DNA from: PVC group bacterium
Lineage (GTDB): Bacteria > Verrucomicrobiota > Kiritimatiellia > CAIKKV01
Reading direction: 5' to 3'
DNA: 64,000 nt
NCBI GenBank assembly: GCA_945898015.1
Contig: CAMDGM010000005.1
Location: forward strand, 1-64,000
Position 1 is the first letter of the stretch. Each line of letters begins with the position of its first letter. A program made the position numbers and the translations under genes. The notes beneath the pieces are model-generated. The model made no database searches. It was not told the origin of the DNA and worked only from the letters and a program-made list of their open reading frames with translations. Of the stretch, positions 8,481 through 17,822 are shown one piece after another.

Positions 8481-8519
8481 GGGGCCGAAAGGGCAGGCAC
8501 TCAGCCAGCTTCCGGCCCC
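8481..8519. terminator. GC-rich hairpin after the pseudopilin gene
   Basis: GGGGCCGAAAG and CTTCCGGCCCC can form an 11-pair stem with one mismatch and a 17-base loop, about 20 bases past the stop of the pseudopilin gene at 8541. There is no T-run, so it may be an RNA-stabilising hairpin and not a true intrinsic terminator. Confidence 0.35.
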
Positions 8520-8540
8520 CATTCAAAGGAAGAACGCCCG

Positions 8541-9500
8541 CTACTTGCTGGCGAGGCGCAGTTGCTTCATCGTCTGGCCTGACGAGTCCATCACACCGGC
8601 GTATTCGGCCTTCGTCGTGCCGCTTTCGGTCGCCAAGCGGATCAGAAGGAAGTAACGTCGATAGGTATCGCTCTTCACCGCGGGGCAGACCGGTGCGGAG
8701 TCCAGCCCGCTCCTGGTGCTGCCGATCACGGAGGCATACTGCCCTATGCCGAACGCCAGCAGGATGCCGCCGTTGCTCTTCAACTGCGGCATGACCACGT
8801 CGGTGCTCGTGTTGGTGCAGGGCGTCCCGTTGATGAGAATCTGCTGGCTGAGCGAGAATCGCACATCCTGGCCGCACGCCTGATACACCAGGGCGCCATA
8901 TGGGGCAATAGAACCGCCGCTTCCCGAAACGGTGATAGGATTGACGCACGGGACCGCCAGGCCATTGCTGATGGACGTCGAGAGGCTCAGGCAGGTGTCC
9001 GGATCCGTCGATGACCCGGTCGGCCATTCCCCGTCGTCGCCCTGGTTGAAGCGGCTCCCGTTGTTGTATCGCATCAGGTAGGTCAAGCCGAGGGACTTCA
9101 GCGCATCGACGTCGCTCTGGGTCAGGTGATACTGGGTCAGCAGGGGCGGAAAAGTCAGCCCGTACTGAGTGACCGAATAATACAGCGGTCCGGCGATCCC
9201 GACGTTCAGAGTTGAGTTCGTGAGGATCAGCAACTCCGCCGTGCTGGTCGAATATGTGTTGACCGTGCCGCTAGCCTTGCCCGTGACGACCAGATCCAGG
9301 CGATTGAGCTTGCGGTCATTGGCGACCATGTAGGCCTCCAAGGCGGGGCCGATTCGGGAGAGGTTGGCCATGTTGAGTGCATCGGCCGACTTCGTCTGCA
9401 CCCCCGAAAGACGAGATAGTGCAATCGTCGCCACAATCGCGATGATCGCGACCACGACCAACAATTCTATCAAAGAGAAACCGTTATTCTGCTTCTTCAT
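8541..9500 (-). CDS. Large pseudopilin-like protein of the pilus/secretion cluster
   Basis: A 319-residue protein beginning MKKQNNGFSLIELLVVVAII, the type III signal with G before the cleavage point and E at +5 of the mature helix. The remaining 280 residues are much larger than a GspG head and carry four or five cysteines, suggesting a minor pseudopilin or a tip protein (GspK-like in size, but not recognisably so). It follows the secretin gene in the same direction after a gap of about 220 bases without a clear gene, and precedes a small lipoprotein gene. Membrane-anchored before assembly. Confidence 0.82.
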   Translation of the reverse strand: MKKQNNGFSLIELLVVVAIIAIVATIALSRLSGVQTKSADALNMANLSRIGPALEAYMVANDRKLNRLDLVVTGKASGTVNTYSTSTAELLILTNSTLNVGIAGPLYYSVTQYGLTFPPLLTQYHLTQSDVDALKSLGLTYLMRYNNGSRFNQGDDGEWPTGSSTDPDTCLSLSTSISNGLAVPCVNPITVSGSGGSIAPYGALVYQACGQDVRFSLSQQILINGTPCTNTSTDVVMPQLKSNGGILLAFGIGQYASVIGSTRSGLDSAPVCPAVKSDTYRRYFLLIRLATESGTTKAEYAGVMDSSGQTMKQLRLASK

Positions 9501-9722
9501 TTCTGTCTAATCCTTTCATGAGAGGCACCGCCGACCCAGGGCGGCGATGCCGTTGTGGTGGTTGCCCATGTCCGACTTCCAACAATAAAAGGGGGGATCC
9601 TGATTGGCCAGAACGCGCCCAGGCTGCCGATCCGCGTCGCGCCGCGCCTTTTCATATGCGGCTTCCGTCACCTCCTTCCTCCCAGGCAGCACTCTTATAA
9701 ACGCTGATGGCCTCCAAAAAGT

Positions 9723-11909
9723 TCACTGCGCCGGCGGTTGATCGTCTTTCCCCCGCGGGTTCCTGAACGTATTCATGTCTCCTTGGGCTTCGGGCTGCGA
9801 GGGATGCACGGACAACCCCTTCATCAGGTTTCGGCTGATCCCTTCGCCCTCGGCGGGGGTGCTGATGACGTGCGGCCGGATCATGATAACCAACTCGTTG
9901 CGGGTCTTCGTTTTCGTTTCCCGGCGGAACAGGATTCCCAAAAAGGGGATGCGCCCCAAAACCGGCACCTGAGCCCGAACATCGGATACTTTCTCTTCGA
10001 TGAGCCCCCCGATCGCAACGGCCATGCCATCCTTGGCGACAAATGTGCCGCTGATCGATTTGGTGGCCACGACATCCACGCTGACATTTTGGACGGCGCC
10101 GGACGATACGACAATCGGAATGGTGGCGCCACCGGAGTGGATGGACGAATCTTCCTGGAGCAGGCGCAGGGTTACCGTGCGGTCCGAGTTGATGTTGGGC
10201 GTGATCAGCAGCGTCGTTCCGACGGGACGGAACTCGATTGACGTGTTGGGCGTGGTGGCCACGGTGTTTTCCGTGATGAGGGTTTGCCCTGTAATGTTGC
10301 GGACGAGCGGTCGTTCCTCGCCAAGGAACAGGCGCGACACTTCGTTATTGGCCGTCAAGAGCAGCGGCGTGGCCAGGCTCGTCACCCGGCCTCGTTCCTC
10401 CAGCACCTGCATCCGCGCTCGAAAATACTCGTTCACGATCTGGAACGTCATATCGCCCGAATTCAGCACGGCGCCGCCAGGCGTCATCGAGCCGGCGGCC
10501 GGAGGGAGTATCTCGCCGCTCGTGAACCCGGCCGTGGTCAATCCGACGCCGCCTTTGGTCGAGGCCACGGCGTTGAACTGGTAATCGAAAACCGAGTTGA
10601 ACCCGTCGCTTAAGTCCACGCTCAGCACCTTGACTTCCAGCAGGACCATGGACGTGGGTACGTCCAGTCGCCGCACGAGTGCGCGAATGTCCTCCATGGC
10701 GCGGAGGTCGCTCGTGCGAACGATGATCATGTTGTTGCGGCGGCTGACCGTGACAAGGATGCTGGCAGGTCGTTGGCGGTACGCGTCCAGCGCGGTTGGG
10801 GTTCCGTTGGTGGACGCATTGTCGGTCGTTATCAAGCGCTGCACGCGCTGGGCCTGTTCGGGTGTGAGATTACGAAACTCCGCGGTCGGCGGCGTCGCTC
10901 CCGCACCGCCGCCTGTCGCTCGATCCGAAGACCAAACCGTTGTCCCGTAGGCGCCGCCCGAGACGACCGTGGTGCCGATCCCGCCGGAATTGTTGAGTCC
11001 CTGAAGCGTGCCCAGCCCCTGACTGCGCTGGTTGATCAGGTCGAACCGTTGGAACCGCTGCGCCAGATCGCGCGACTCGTCGGTGATATCATCCCGCCCC
11101 ATCGATAGCAGGACCCGGTCGCCATAGAGGTTTTGGATCACCGCCGCGACTTCCAGCACATTGGGGTAAAGCAAAGTGAATACGTCGCTCTGTTCTTCAC
11201 GAAACGAGACCAGGTCCCGCTCGAACTCGCTCATGGTCATGATGCGGAGGACACCCGTCTGTTCGTCCTGCCGGTACCATAAATTGTGACTCTTGCAGAT
11301 TTCCTCTATGACAACGCGCGCCGGCACGTCTCTGAGGAAGACCGATACAGGGACCTTTCCGGCCTCTGCCGAGGAGGAGTAGTTCGTGCCGCATTGTTCG
11401 GAGAGCATGCAGAGCGCATCGGCGAGCGGCACCGAGTGGAACTCGATGTGGCGGAGGGTTGACGGAAGCGCCTCGCGGAAGGCTTGGGCCGGTCCAAACG
11501 CACCCGAGATTGCAAGCGCCTCGGTCAACGTGGGAGCCTCGATCTCGACCCCGGCGGCCGATACGTTCTTCACGACGATACGCAACGGCAGTCCGCCAAT
11601 GCTGGCCGTAAACTGGCTGTTGGACCTGACGAGTATCGGGCCATGATCTTTCATGTCCAATAGTGCCACGCCGCTGCTTTCGCCGGCCACCACCAGCCCT
11701 TTAAGTTCAATGGACCGAAGCCGGACCAGTTGGACCTTCAACGCGTCCCGCATAGGTGCCCCGACACGGGTGGGATCGGTCAAGGATGCCTCAGCCTGTG
11801 CCGGGTCGGCTTCCTGGGCACATGCTGGCATCAATGCCGGAAACACAGTCAGTCCAAAGGCAAGAAGCATTGCGCGGGCCGCTTTCATTTCGCCGTTCGT
11901 GACGCTCAT
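9723..11909 (-). CDS. Secretin (GspD/PilQ family)
   Basis: A 728-residue outer-membrane channel protein. After a signal peptide (to about 31) there is an STN/N0-type domain near 150-235 (PLADALCMLSEQCGTN), an N1-like domain near 370-420 (NNMIIVRTSDLRAMEDIRAL), then the secretin pore domain to about 690 with the family hallmark VPVLGRIPFLGILFR and the ending RNELVIMIRPHVI. It forms the gated ring through which pseudopili or pili push substrates. The ATG at 11909 has AAAGGAGA about 10 bases upstream; an internal ATG at 11888 also gives a good signal peptide. Confidence 0.93.
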   Translation of the reverse strand: MSVTNGEMKAARAMLLAFGLTVFPALMPACAQEADPAQAEASLTDPTRVGAPMRDALKVQLVRLRSIELKGLVVAGESSGVALLDMKDHGPILVRSNSQFTASIGGLPLRIVVKNVSAAGVEIEAPTLTEALAISGAFGPAQAFREALPSTLRHIEFHSVPLADALCMLSEQCGTNYSSSAEAGKVPVSVFLRDVPARVVIEEICKSHNLWYRQDEQTGVLRIMTMSEFERDLVSFREEQSDVFTLLYPNVLEVAAVIQNLYGDRVLLSMGRDDITDESRDLAQRFQRFDLINQRSQGLGTLQGLNNSGGIGTTVVSGGAYGTTVWSSDRATGGGAGATPPTAEFRNLTPEQAQRVQRLITTDNASTNGTPTALDAYRQRPASILVTVSRRNNMIIVRTSDLRAMEDIRALVRRLDVPTSMVLLEVKVLSVDLSDGFNSVFDYQFNAVASTKGGVGLTTAGFTSGEILPPAAGSMTPGGAVLNSGDMTFQIVNEYFRARMQVLEERGRVTSLATPLLLTANNEVSRLFLGEERPLVRNITGQTLITENTVATTPNTSIEFRPVGTTLLITPNINSDRTVTLRLLQEDSSIHSGGATIPIVVSSGAVQNVSVDVVATKSISGTFVAKDGMAVAIGGLIEEKVSDVRAQVPVLGRIPFLGILFRRETKTKTRNELVIMIRPHVISTPAEGEGISRNLMKGLSVHPSQPEAQGDMNTFRNPRGKDDQPPAQ

Positions 11910-11947
11910 GGATGCGATTCTCCTTTCAACCGTTTCATAAGACCCCG

Positions 11948-13168
11948 CTACCTCATGCTGGTGGCGAGGGAGAACAATGCGACAAAGAATGCGATGTAGA
12001 CGAAGCCGACGATGGCGCCGACCACCAGGATCATGATTGGCTCGATCATGATGCTCAGCCGGCGGATGGTTGCAACAAGCCGGGCCTCGTGGAAACGAGC
12101 AGCGTCCGAAAGGGCGCGTCCCAGTGTTCCAGTCTCTTCTCCCACCGCAACCATTCGAGACAGCATGGGCAAGAACTCATATTTGCCGGCCAGCGAGCCG
12201 GCAAGGCGCTCGCCGCGCATCACCGCGACTCGTGCTGCAGCGATGCGGCGCGAAAGGGCCAGATTGCCGACAAGATGTTCGGCGGTTTGCAGGCCGTCCA
12301 GCAGCGTCACCCCGCTCTCGATCAGGATCCCGAGCCCCCGTGAAAAGGCCGCTGTGCCGGCCAGCCGCAGAATACCGCCCACTATCGGCACTCTCAACAG
12401 CAACGCATGAATGGCCCGGCGGCCTGGCAGCCACCGGCATACGGCCCATAGCGCCACTGCGGCAGCAACCATGCCGATCCCAATATACGGCAGATAGAGG
12501 CGCAGCCAGTCGGACACATCCAGCAGCATTTGGGTCATGCGCGGCAATGCACGCCCTCGGCCCGTGAGAAAATGCTGTATCTTTGGAATGACATTGAGCA
12601 CCATGAAGCACGACACGCCGACGGCCATGACGGTGACAAGAATCGGGTAAGCGAGAGCGTTCACGACCATGAGGCGGATGTTTCGCGTTTGCTCAAGATG
12701 TTCCGCGGCCCGAGTCAACATCAGGTCAAGTTCGCCGGAGTGTTCGCCGACTTTAACCAATTGAACGACATAGCCTGAAAACACACTGGGGTACGTTGCC
12801 AGTGCGCCTGACAGGGTGTCGCCCTGTTCGATCCGCTCACGCACATCCTGCCACATCGCAGTCGCGCGCAGTTTTCCGGCCTGTTCGCTGACGGTCTGCA
12901 GTGCCGCGAGCAGGGTGAGGCCGCTGTGGAGCATGGCCGCCAACTGCTGAAGACCGAGTTCGATATCCAGCTTCGAGGGCGGCACCCACCACAGCGGGTT
13001 GAGATGGAGCGGCTGCCGGGGAGACCGTTCGTCCGCCTTCTCGACGCGAAGCACCAGCAGCCCCCGCTCACGAAGCTCCGCCGCGAGCTGCTCGATGCTG
13101 GCGGCTGAGTCCGTCCCGCTCGAGGCCCGACCGACGGCGTCGCGGGCATGATATTTGAAAGTCGGCAT
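11948..13168 (-). CDS. Inner-membrane platform protein (GspF/PilC family)
   Basis: A 406-residue protein with the duplicated T2SSF domain: one copy around 75-200 (QLAAMLHSGLTLLAALQ) and one around 275-400 (LGILIESGVTLLDGLQTAE), each followed by hydrophobic helices. It is the membrane platform that couples the assembly ATPase to pseudopilin extraction. The start MPTFKYHARDAVG matches the family N terminus and is preceded by GAGGGG. The gene lies 19 bases after the PilB/GspE stop. Confidence 0.93.
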   Translation of the reverse strand: MPTFKYHARDAVGRASSGTDSAASIEQLAAELRERGLLVLRVEKADERSPRQPLHLNPLWWVPPSKLDIELGLQQLAAMLHSGLTLLAALQTVSEQAGKLRATAMWQDVRERIEQGDTLSGALATYPSVFSGYVVQLVKVGEHSGELDLMLTRAAEHLEQTRNIRLMVVNALAYPILVTVMAVGVSCFMVLNVIPKIQHFLTGRGRALPRMTQMLLDVSDWLRLYLPYIGIGMVAAAVALWAVCRWLPGRRAIHALLLRVPIVGGILRLAGTAAFSRGLGILIESGVTLLDGLQTAEHLVGNLALSRRIAAARVAVMRGERLAGSLAGKYEFLPMLSRMVAVGEETGTLGRALSDAARFHEARLVATIRRLSIMIEPIMILVVGAIVGFVYIAFFVALFSLATSMR

Positions 13169-13187
13169 CCGGTTCGTTCCCCTCGAC

Positions 13188-14669
13188 TCAATAGTCCGTC
13201 GCAACCTCCAGCACTTCTTCAACCGTCGTCAGGCCTGCCAGCACCTTGGCCGCCGCATCGTCCAGCAACGTGCGGAAGCCTTTCCGCTTGAGCGCCGCCA
13301 CCAGGTCGGCATGGCTGCACCCGCCAGCAATCAGCGACGCGATCTCACCGTCGTTGGCTGCACACTCGAACAGGCCCATCCGACCGGCAAAGCCGCGTCC
13401 GGCGCAATACAGACAACCCTTGGGTTCATAGACCGTTTGCCCCGCCAATGCCTGGTTTCCGATGGCCAGGGCGGCGGCTTCCGTCAGGGCGCGGGGTTCG
13501 CGGCAGTGCAGGCACAGGCGTCGCACCAGGCGCTGCGCCACGCTCAAGCGCAGCGTGGCGGAGATCAGGTGCGGCTGGACGCCCATGTCGAGCAGGCGCG
13601 GCACGACGCTCGTGGCGTCGTTTGTGTGGAGCGTCGACAGCACGAGATGCCCGGTCAGCGACGCCTTGATCGCGATGTCCAGCGAGTCGGTGTCCCGGAT
13701 TTCGCCGATCATGATGACGTCCGGGTCGTGTCGCAGCAGGCTGCGAAGAGCCTTGCGAAAGCTTACCTTATCGGCCGAATCCACTTCAGCCTGGCCGACA
13801 CCGGCAATCTCATATTCGATTGGATCCTCGATGGTCAGGATGTTCAGTGCCGACTTGGCCATCAGTCTCTGGATGGCGGCATAAAGTGTGGTGCTCTTCC
13901 CGCTTCCGGTGGGGCCCGTGAGCAGCAGGAGACCATGGGGCTGAGCCAGCACTCTCTCGACCATGGCGAGATCCTCGGGACTCATCCCGAGCCCGTCGAG
14001 CGTCAGTCGACTGTCCTGCGCGGCAAGCAGGCGCAACGTCAGGCGTTCGCCATGCTTGGTTGGGAGCGAGGCCACACGGATGTCAATGGCCTGTGCGAGC
14101 TCGGTGAGGCCGAAGCGATACGTGAAAGCTCCGTCTTGAGGAGCACGGCGTTCGGCAATGTCCATTCCCGAAAGCACTTTGATCCGGCTGCAGAGCGCGG
14201 GCTGGATCGAGGAGGGCAACCGGTGGTAGTTCTCCAGAACACCGTCGACGCGCAGGCGTACGCGGAGCGCCTCGCGTTCGGGATCGATGTGGATGTCCGA
14301 GGCCTGCCGCAGGATGGCGGCGCGGATGATTTCGTCGGCCAGAGCGACAGCGTCATCAGCCGTCAGCGCGCTGGGATCGGACCGCAGCACCGGCTGGGAC
14401 CCGCTGCCGTCGCCATATACACGTGTGAGGACCCGTTGAAGCGCGTCGCGCTCGACACGCACGGGAACCGGTTGGCGCTGGGTGTAACGCTGCACGGCTT
14501 CCATTGACGCCATGTCGCCTGGATCGGCACATGCCACATAGACCTTTCCCTCCAGGGCGGCGAAGGGAAGCACCATGCGGCGCAAGGCCAGGCTGACCGG
14601 GATCCGAAGAGCCCAGGCGGGATCGATCTTGACCTTGTCGATATCCACCGTTAGTGGGGTCGTGTTCAT
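13188..14669 (-). CDS. Assembly ATPase (GspE/PilB family)
   Basis: A 493-residue hexameric ATPase that drives pilus or pseudopilus extension. Walker A GPTGSGKST is at 252-260, with Asp-box and Walker B text HDPDVIMIGEIRD about 65 residues later. The tetracysteine zinc motif typical of GspE/PilB is present (CLHC ... CLYC, about 30 residues apart). The N-terminal MshEN-like domain is short. The ATG overlaps the PilT-type gene by 4 bases, so the two ATPases are made together. Confidence 0.94.
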   Translation of the reverse strand: MNTTPLTVDIDKVKIDPAWALRIPVSLALRRMVLPFAALEGKVYVACADPGDMASMEAVQRYTQRQPVPVRVERDALQRVLTRVYGDGSGSQPVLRSDPSALTADDAVALADEIIRAAILRQASDIHIDPEREALRVRLRVDGVLENYHRLPSSIQPALCSRIKVLSGMDIAERRAPQDGAFTYRFGLTELAQAIDIRVASLPTKHGERLTLRLLAAQDSRLTLDGLGMSPEDLAMVERVLAQPHGLLLLTGPTGSGKSTTLYAAIQRLMAKSALNILTIEDPIEYEIAGVGQAEVDSADKVSFRKALRSLLRHDPDVIMIGEIRDTDSLDIAIKASLTGHLVLSTLHTNDATSVVPRLLDMGVQPHLISATLRLSVAQRLVRRLCLHCREPRALTEAAALAIGNQALAGQTVYEPKGCLYCAGRGFAGRMGLFECAANDGEIASLIAGGCSHADLVAALKRKGFRTLLDDAAAKVLAGLTTVEEVLEVATDY

Positions 14670-15862
14670 CGGTGGATCCGTTCACCGTTGTTCTTGGCGG
14701 GTGTTGCGCGTTCGCGTCGGAACAGGGCCGCCCGATCGCGTAACACTGAAGGATTGCGCGCCATCCCGAGCGCAACCGTCTCGCTGATTCGCCCCGTCAC
14801 CCAGAGCCGCGCAAGGTCCTGTTCCAGCGTTTGCATGTCTGACGACATCCCGGTTTCCATCACCGAATAGATCTGGGCGCTCTTGCCCGTGGCGATGAGG
14901 TTCGAGACGGCCGGCGTGACGATCAGGATTTCGCTGGCGGCCACGCATTGGGCCGGCTTAGGGGCGCTGGCCCCATTTTCCGCCACGAGCAGATTCTGAG
15001 CGACAATGGCGCGCAGAACCAGGGCCAGTTGCCGCCGGATCCCCTCCTGCTCGCCCGAGGGAAACACCGCTACGAGGCGTTCAACCGCGCCTACGCAGTC
15101 GCCGGCATGGAGCGTCGTGAACACCAGGTGCCCGGTTTCCGCCGCGACGATGGCCGTGCGGATCGTGTCAAGGTCTCGGATCTCACCGACGAGAATGATG
15201 TCGGGATCCTGGCGGAGCGAGTCCACCAACGCATCGTTGAAACTCGGCGCATCCAAGCCGATCTGCCGTTGGTTCACGATACAGCGCACCGAGGCGTGGA
15301 GGTACTCTACAGGATCTTCAATCGTGATGATGTGCCCCGAACGGGAGCGATTGATGCGGTCGAGCAGGGTTGCCAGCGTCGTGCTTTTCCCGGAACCGGT
15401 GGGGCCGCTGATCACGACCAGACCGTCGCGTAAATCGCACAATTTGTAGAGGCTTGCGGGCATTCCCAGTTCCTCCAGCGTGCGGAACCGATCCTCCAGG
15501 TGTCGCAAGGCAATGGAAACCTCCCCCTGCCGACTGAAGATGTTGAAACGGAACCGCGCCTCTTCTTTGGACGACATGGCCCCATCGATTGATCCTCGCG
15601 AGGCCAGGACGCTATCGAGATCGGAAACGGCCTTGCCATTACGATGCATTCGGGCCAGCAGTTCGGCAGCTATGCTTCGCGTGTCGTCGGCCGACAGCGC
15701 CGGCATCCCGGCGGCAGGGCGGATTTCGCCCTGACAGCGGAAGTGCGGCGCCAATCGGGGCGCCAGATGGATGTCCGACGCGTCCAAAGTCACACATTCG
15801 GTCAGCAGGGAGTCCAGTTCGTATCGTGCCGCGTGGTCCTTGCCGTCAGTCATTGCAGACAC
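14666..15862 (-). CDS. PilT-type retraction ATPase
   Basis: A 398-residue secretion ATPase with Walker A GPTGSGKS (153-160), Walker B DPDIILVGEIRD and the PilT-class C-terminal segment AVSNLIATGKSAQIYSVMETG-like, which corresponds to the AIRNLIRE motif of true PilT but has lost its charged residues. The late helix DMQTLEQDLARL also fits PilT. A retraction ATPase argues that the machine is a type IV pilus or related device and not a plain type II secretion system. The altered AIRNLIRE motif could mean weak or modified retraction. Confidence 0.88.
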   Translation of the reverse strand: MSAMTDGKDHAARYELDSLLTECVTLDASDIHLAPRLAPHFRCQGEIRPAAGMPALSADDTRSIAAELLARMHRNGKAVSDLDSVLASRGSIDGAMSSKEEARFRFNIFSRQGEVSIALRHLEDRFRTLEELGMPASLYKLCDLRDGLVVISGPTGSGKSTTLATLLDRINRSRSGHIITIEDPVEYLHASVRCIVNQRQIGLDAPSFNDALVDSLRQDPDIILVGEIRDLDTIRTAIVAAETGHLVFTTLHAGDCVGAVERLVAVFPSGEQEGIRRQLALVLRAIVAQNLLVAENGASAPKPAQCVAASEILIVTPAVSNLIATGKSAQIYSVMETGMSSDMQTLEQDLARLWVTGRISETVALGMARNPSVLRDRAALFRRERATPAKNNGERIHR

Positions 15863-15863
15863 C

Positions 15864-16427
15864 TCATATCCGGACGATTAACACCCAATCAATCGGTTTT
15901 CCGTCGTCCGAGGACGGCACCATGTCGAGTCCTTCCGGCATGATCGGCATGGAGCCTGATGTCAACACATCGAGCAGATGCACCATGCCCTCATAGGGGC
16001 CACGGAGTTCCAATCGCCAACGCTCGCCACGGCCCAATTCCTCCTTGCCGGGAACTATCCCGGATTCGGGAGCCGTGCAGAGCATCGTCATCTTGTGCTC
16101 CTCGCACCGGCGGGCGACCTCCGCGAGCGCGGCATCCCGGCGAGTTGGTGACGGACCGACCAAGCTGGCGGCCGAGTCCTGAAGGACGGCGTCGCGTTGA
16201 CGCTCGGCCGCCAACGCGGCTTTCAGGCGAGCATTCTCCGCCCGCCCGTTCTCCAGCCTTGCCGCCCTTATGGCTGGGGGATCCTGGCGTTTGAGTTCGG
16301 CCTGGGCTCCGCGATAGTCGCGCAGAAGCGGCCGGGCGGCAAGAATGCTGTAGGCCAATACGGTGAGCACGGCCGGGAGCGCCATGCACAACCACCTATC
16401 CCGCTCATTCAGTGTGAGCGTCCTCAT
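15864..16427 (-). CDS. PilO/GspM-like inner-membrane assembly protein
   Basis: A 187-residue bitopic protein: a short cytoplasmic tail, one membrane helix (about 14-33), a coiled-coil segment rich in Ala, Arg and Glu (45-90), and a small alpha/beta domain (GRGERWRLELRGPYEGMVHLL) like the PilO ferredoxin fold. It would pair with the PilN-like half of the next-upstream gene to align the platform and secretin. It overlaps that gene's stop by 4 bases. Sequence identity to the family is low, so the call depends on shape and position. Confidence 0.75.
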   Translation of the reverse strand: MRTLTLNERDRWLCMALPAVLTVLAYSILAARPLLRDYRGAQAELKRQDPPAIRAARLENGRAENARLKAALAAERQRDAVLQDSAASLVGPSPTRRDAALAEVARRCEEHKMTMLCTAPESGIVPGKEELGRGERWRLELRGPYEGMVHLLDVLTSGSMPIMPEGLDMVPSSDDGKPIDWVLIVRI

Positions 16428-17815
16428 GGCGACACTCCTTGCGATGATTCCGCGCCTTCAGTGGGATTCCCCGGGGAGCCAGACAACGGCGTCATCAGTG
16501 ATACGCGCAACGAGAAACGCCACGGCCCGCCGTCATCGAGGAGTTGCTGGGCATCCTTCCGCACGGGCTTAACGGTCCATCCGGCTCCTTGGAGGGGCTT
16601 GGAGAGACGGGTCAACAAGTCATCGGCCCCGCCGACGGTCATGCTCAGCCCGCTGACGAAAAAGACCTGTCGGCCCTCATCGTGAATATCCTGGATGACA
16701 ACATCGGGGGGGCGCACCGATCCAAGTGAGTGCAGCAGGGCGGGCAGTGCGCGACGTTGAAGCGCCGTTCTGCGGGCGACCTCCTCGCGGGCGCGATTAG
16801 CTTGGCTAAGTTCCGCAATGGAGCGCTTCAAATTACCATTTTCCTGCTCGACCCTGGTGATCTGCGCAACGGACTCGCCAATGCCGGCCAGTTCATGACA
16901 TACGGCGTTACGCTGCCAGGCAAACCACGACCAATGCCCGATGCAAAGCGCTGCGATAGCGCACTCCAGGATTACGCCGACTGCCACATACCGTTGGATC
17001 GGCGTGGGAGGTGCAGCCGGCACCATGAGGGCAAGCTGGCCAGGGTTGGATTCAAGGCAAGTCGCCCAGCCCCGCAACCATCGGCGGAGACAAACGTCTT
17101 CAGTAAGGCAAAGCCGCGGCCATTCACTGGGTTCAAGGCTGGGTGCAGCCGGCGTTTCGGCGTCCTCCTTGAGCACTTCCCTGTATTCCGAAGGCGCAAT
17201 TCTGCCCGCATCCCATTGACCGGGAGTAACGCTCTGGACCTGCGCTTCACCAGGGGCTGCGGCCGATACGTGAACGGCACCCCGCTGCCAAAGCTCAAGC
17301 CGTTGCCAAGTTGTGCCTGGGGTGACATCGCCTATCGGCGCCGGCATACCGCCGGGGTGAGCCGCATATACAAGGTGCCCGCCAGTTGAGGCCACAATGT
17401 CCCGGATGACCGCCAGTTCGCCGTGGCTGGTTTCCACGACCCAGTATGAAGTCGTAGTCCCGCCTTGCGGGAGCGCACGGTATCCCACCACACTGTCGAG
17501 CGGGGGCACGTTTGAAAACGGTTCAATCTCGAATCCGAGGGCCTGGGCGATTTCGTGCGGGGAGAGTCCTTCTGTTTGTGCCGTGTTCAGGACGGTGGAT
17601 TGTGCCCAGAAATCCTCGCTCAGCACCACGACCCGTTGCCCCGCTTTCCCTCCCAGCCCGAGGGCGGCACGCACCGCCTCCTGCACCCGGCTTCCCGGTT
17701 GACGTGGTGCATGCCAAAGCCGCGTCGGGTTGTCATGGACAGGCCCGTCGAAGTCAGCCCTGACCAACCTTCTGGCGGTGGTCAGCACAATTGTCAGGGT
17801 GGATGTTCTTCTCAT
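16424..17815 (-). CDS. PilM-PilN (GspL)-like fused assembly protein
   Basis: A 463-residue protein whose first 250 residues look like a degenerate actin-like/GspL cytoplasmic domain (LVRADFDGP, then GHLVYAAHPGG). These are followed by a membrane helix near 285-310 (YVAVGVILECAIAALCIGHW), a coiled coil (ENGNLKRSIAELSQANRAREE) and a PilN-like periplasmic domain. Such a PilM+PilN fusion equals GspL in layout. The likely start is the ATG at 17815, just after the pseudopilin stop; 16 more in-frame codons exist but run into that gene. It links the ATPase to the inner-membrane subcomplex. Confidence 0.75.
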   Translation of the reverse strand: MRRTSTLTIVLTTARRLVRADFDGPVHDNPTRLWHAPRQPGSRVQEAVRAALGLGGKAGQRVVVLSEDFWAQSTVLNTAQTEGLSPHEIAQALGFEIEPFSNVPPLDSVVGYRALPQGGTTTSYWVVETSHGELAVIRDIVASTGGHLVYAAHPGGMPAPIGDVTPGTTWQRLELWQRGAVHVSAAAPGEAQVQSVTPGQWDAGRIAPSEYREVLKEDAETPAAPSLEPSEWPRLCLTEDVCLRRWLRGWATCLESNPGQLALMVPAAPPTPIQRYVAVGVILECAIAALCIGHWSWFAWQRNAVCHELAGIGESVAQITRVEQENGNLKRSIAELSQANRAREEVARRTALQRRALPALLHSLGSVRPPDVVIQDIHDEGRQVFFVSGLSMTVGGADDLLTRLSKPLQGAGWTVKPVRKDAQQLLDDGGPWRFSLRVSLMTPLSGSPGNPTEGAESSQGVSP

Positions 17816-17822
17816 GGGCGGT

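Noticed and set aside
13155-14507. A 450-codon open frame on the plus strand
   Set aside because: Antisense to the PilB/GspE gene, which has complete Walker and tetracysteine motifs. Composition is not protein-like.
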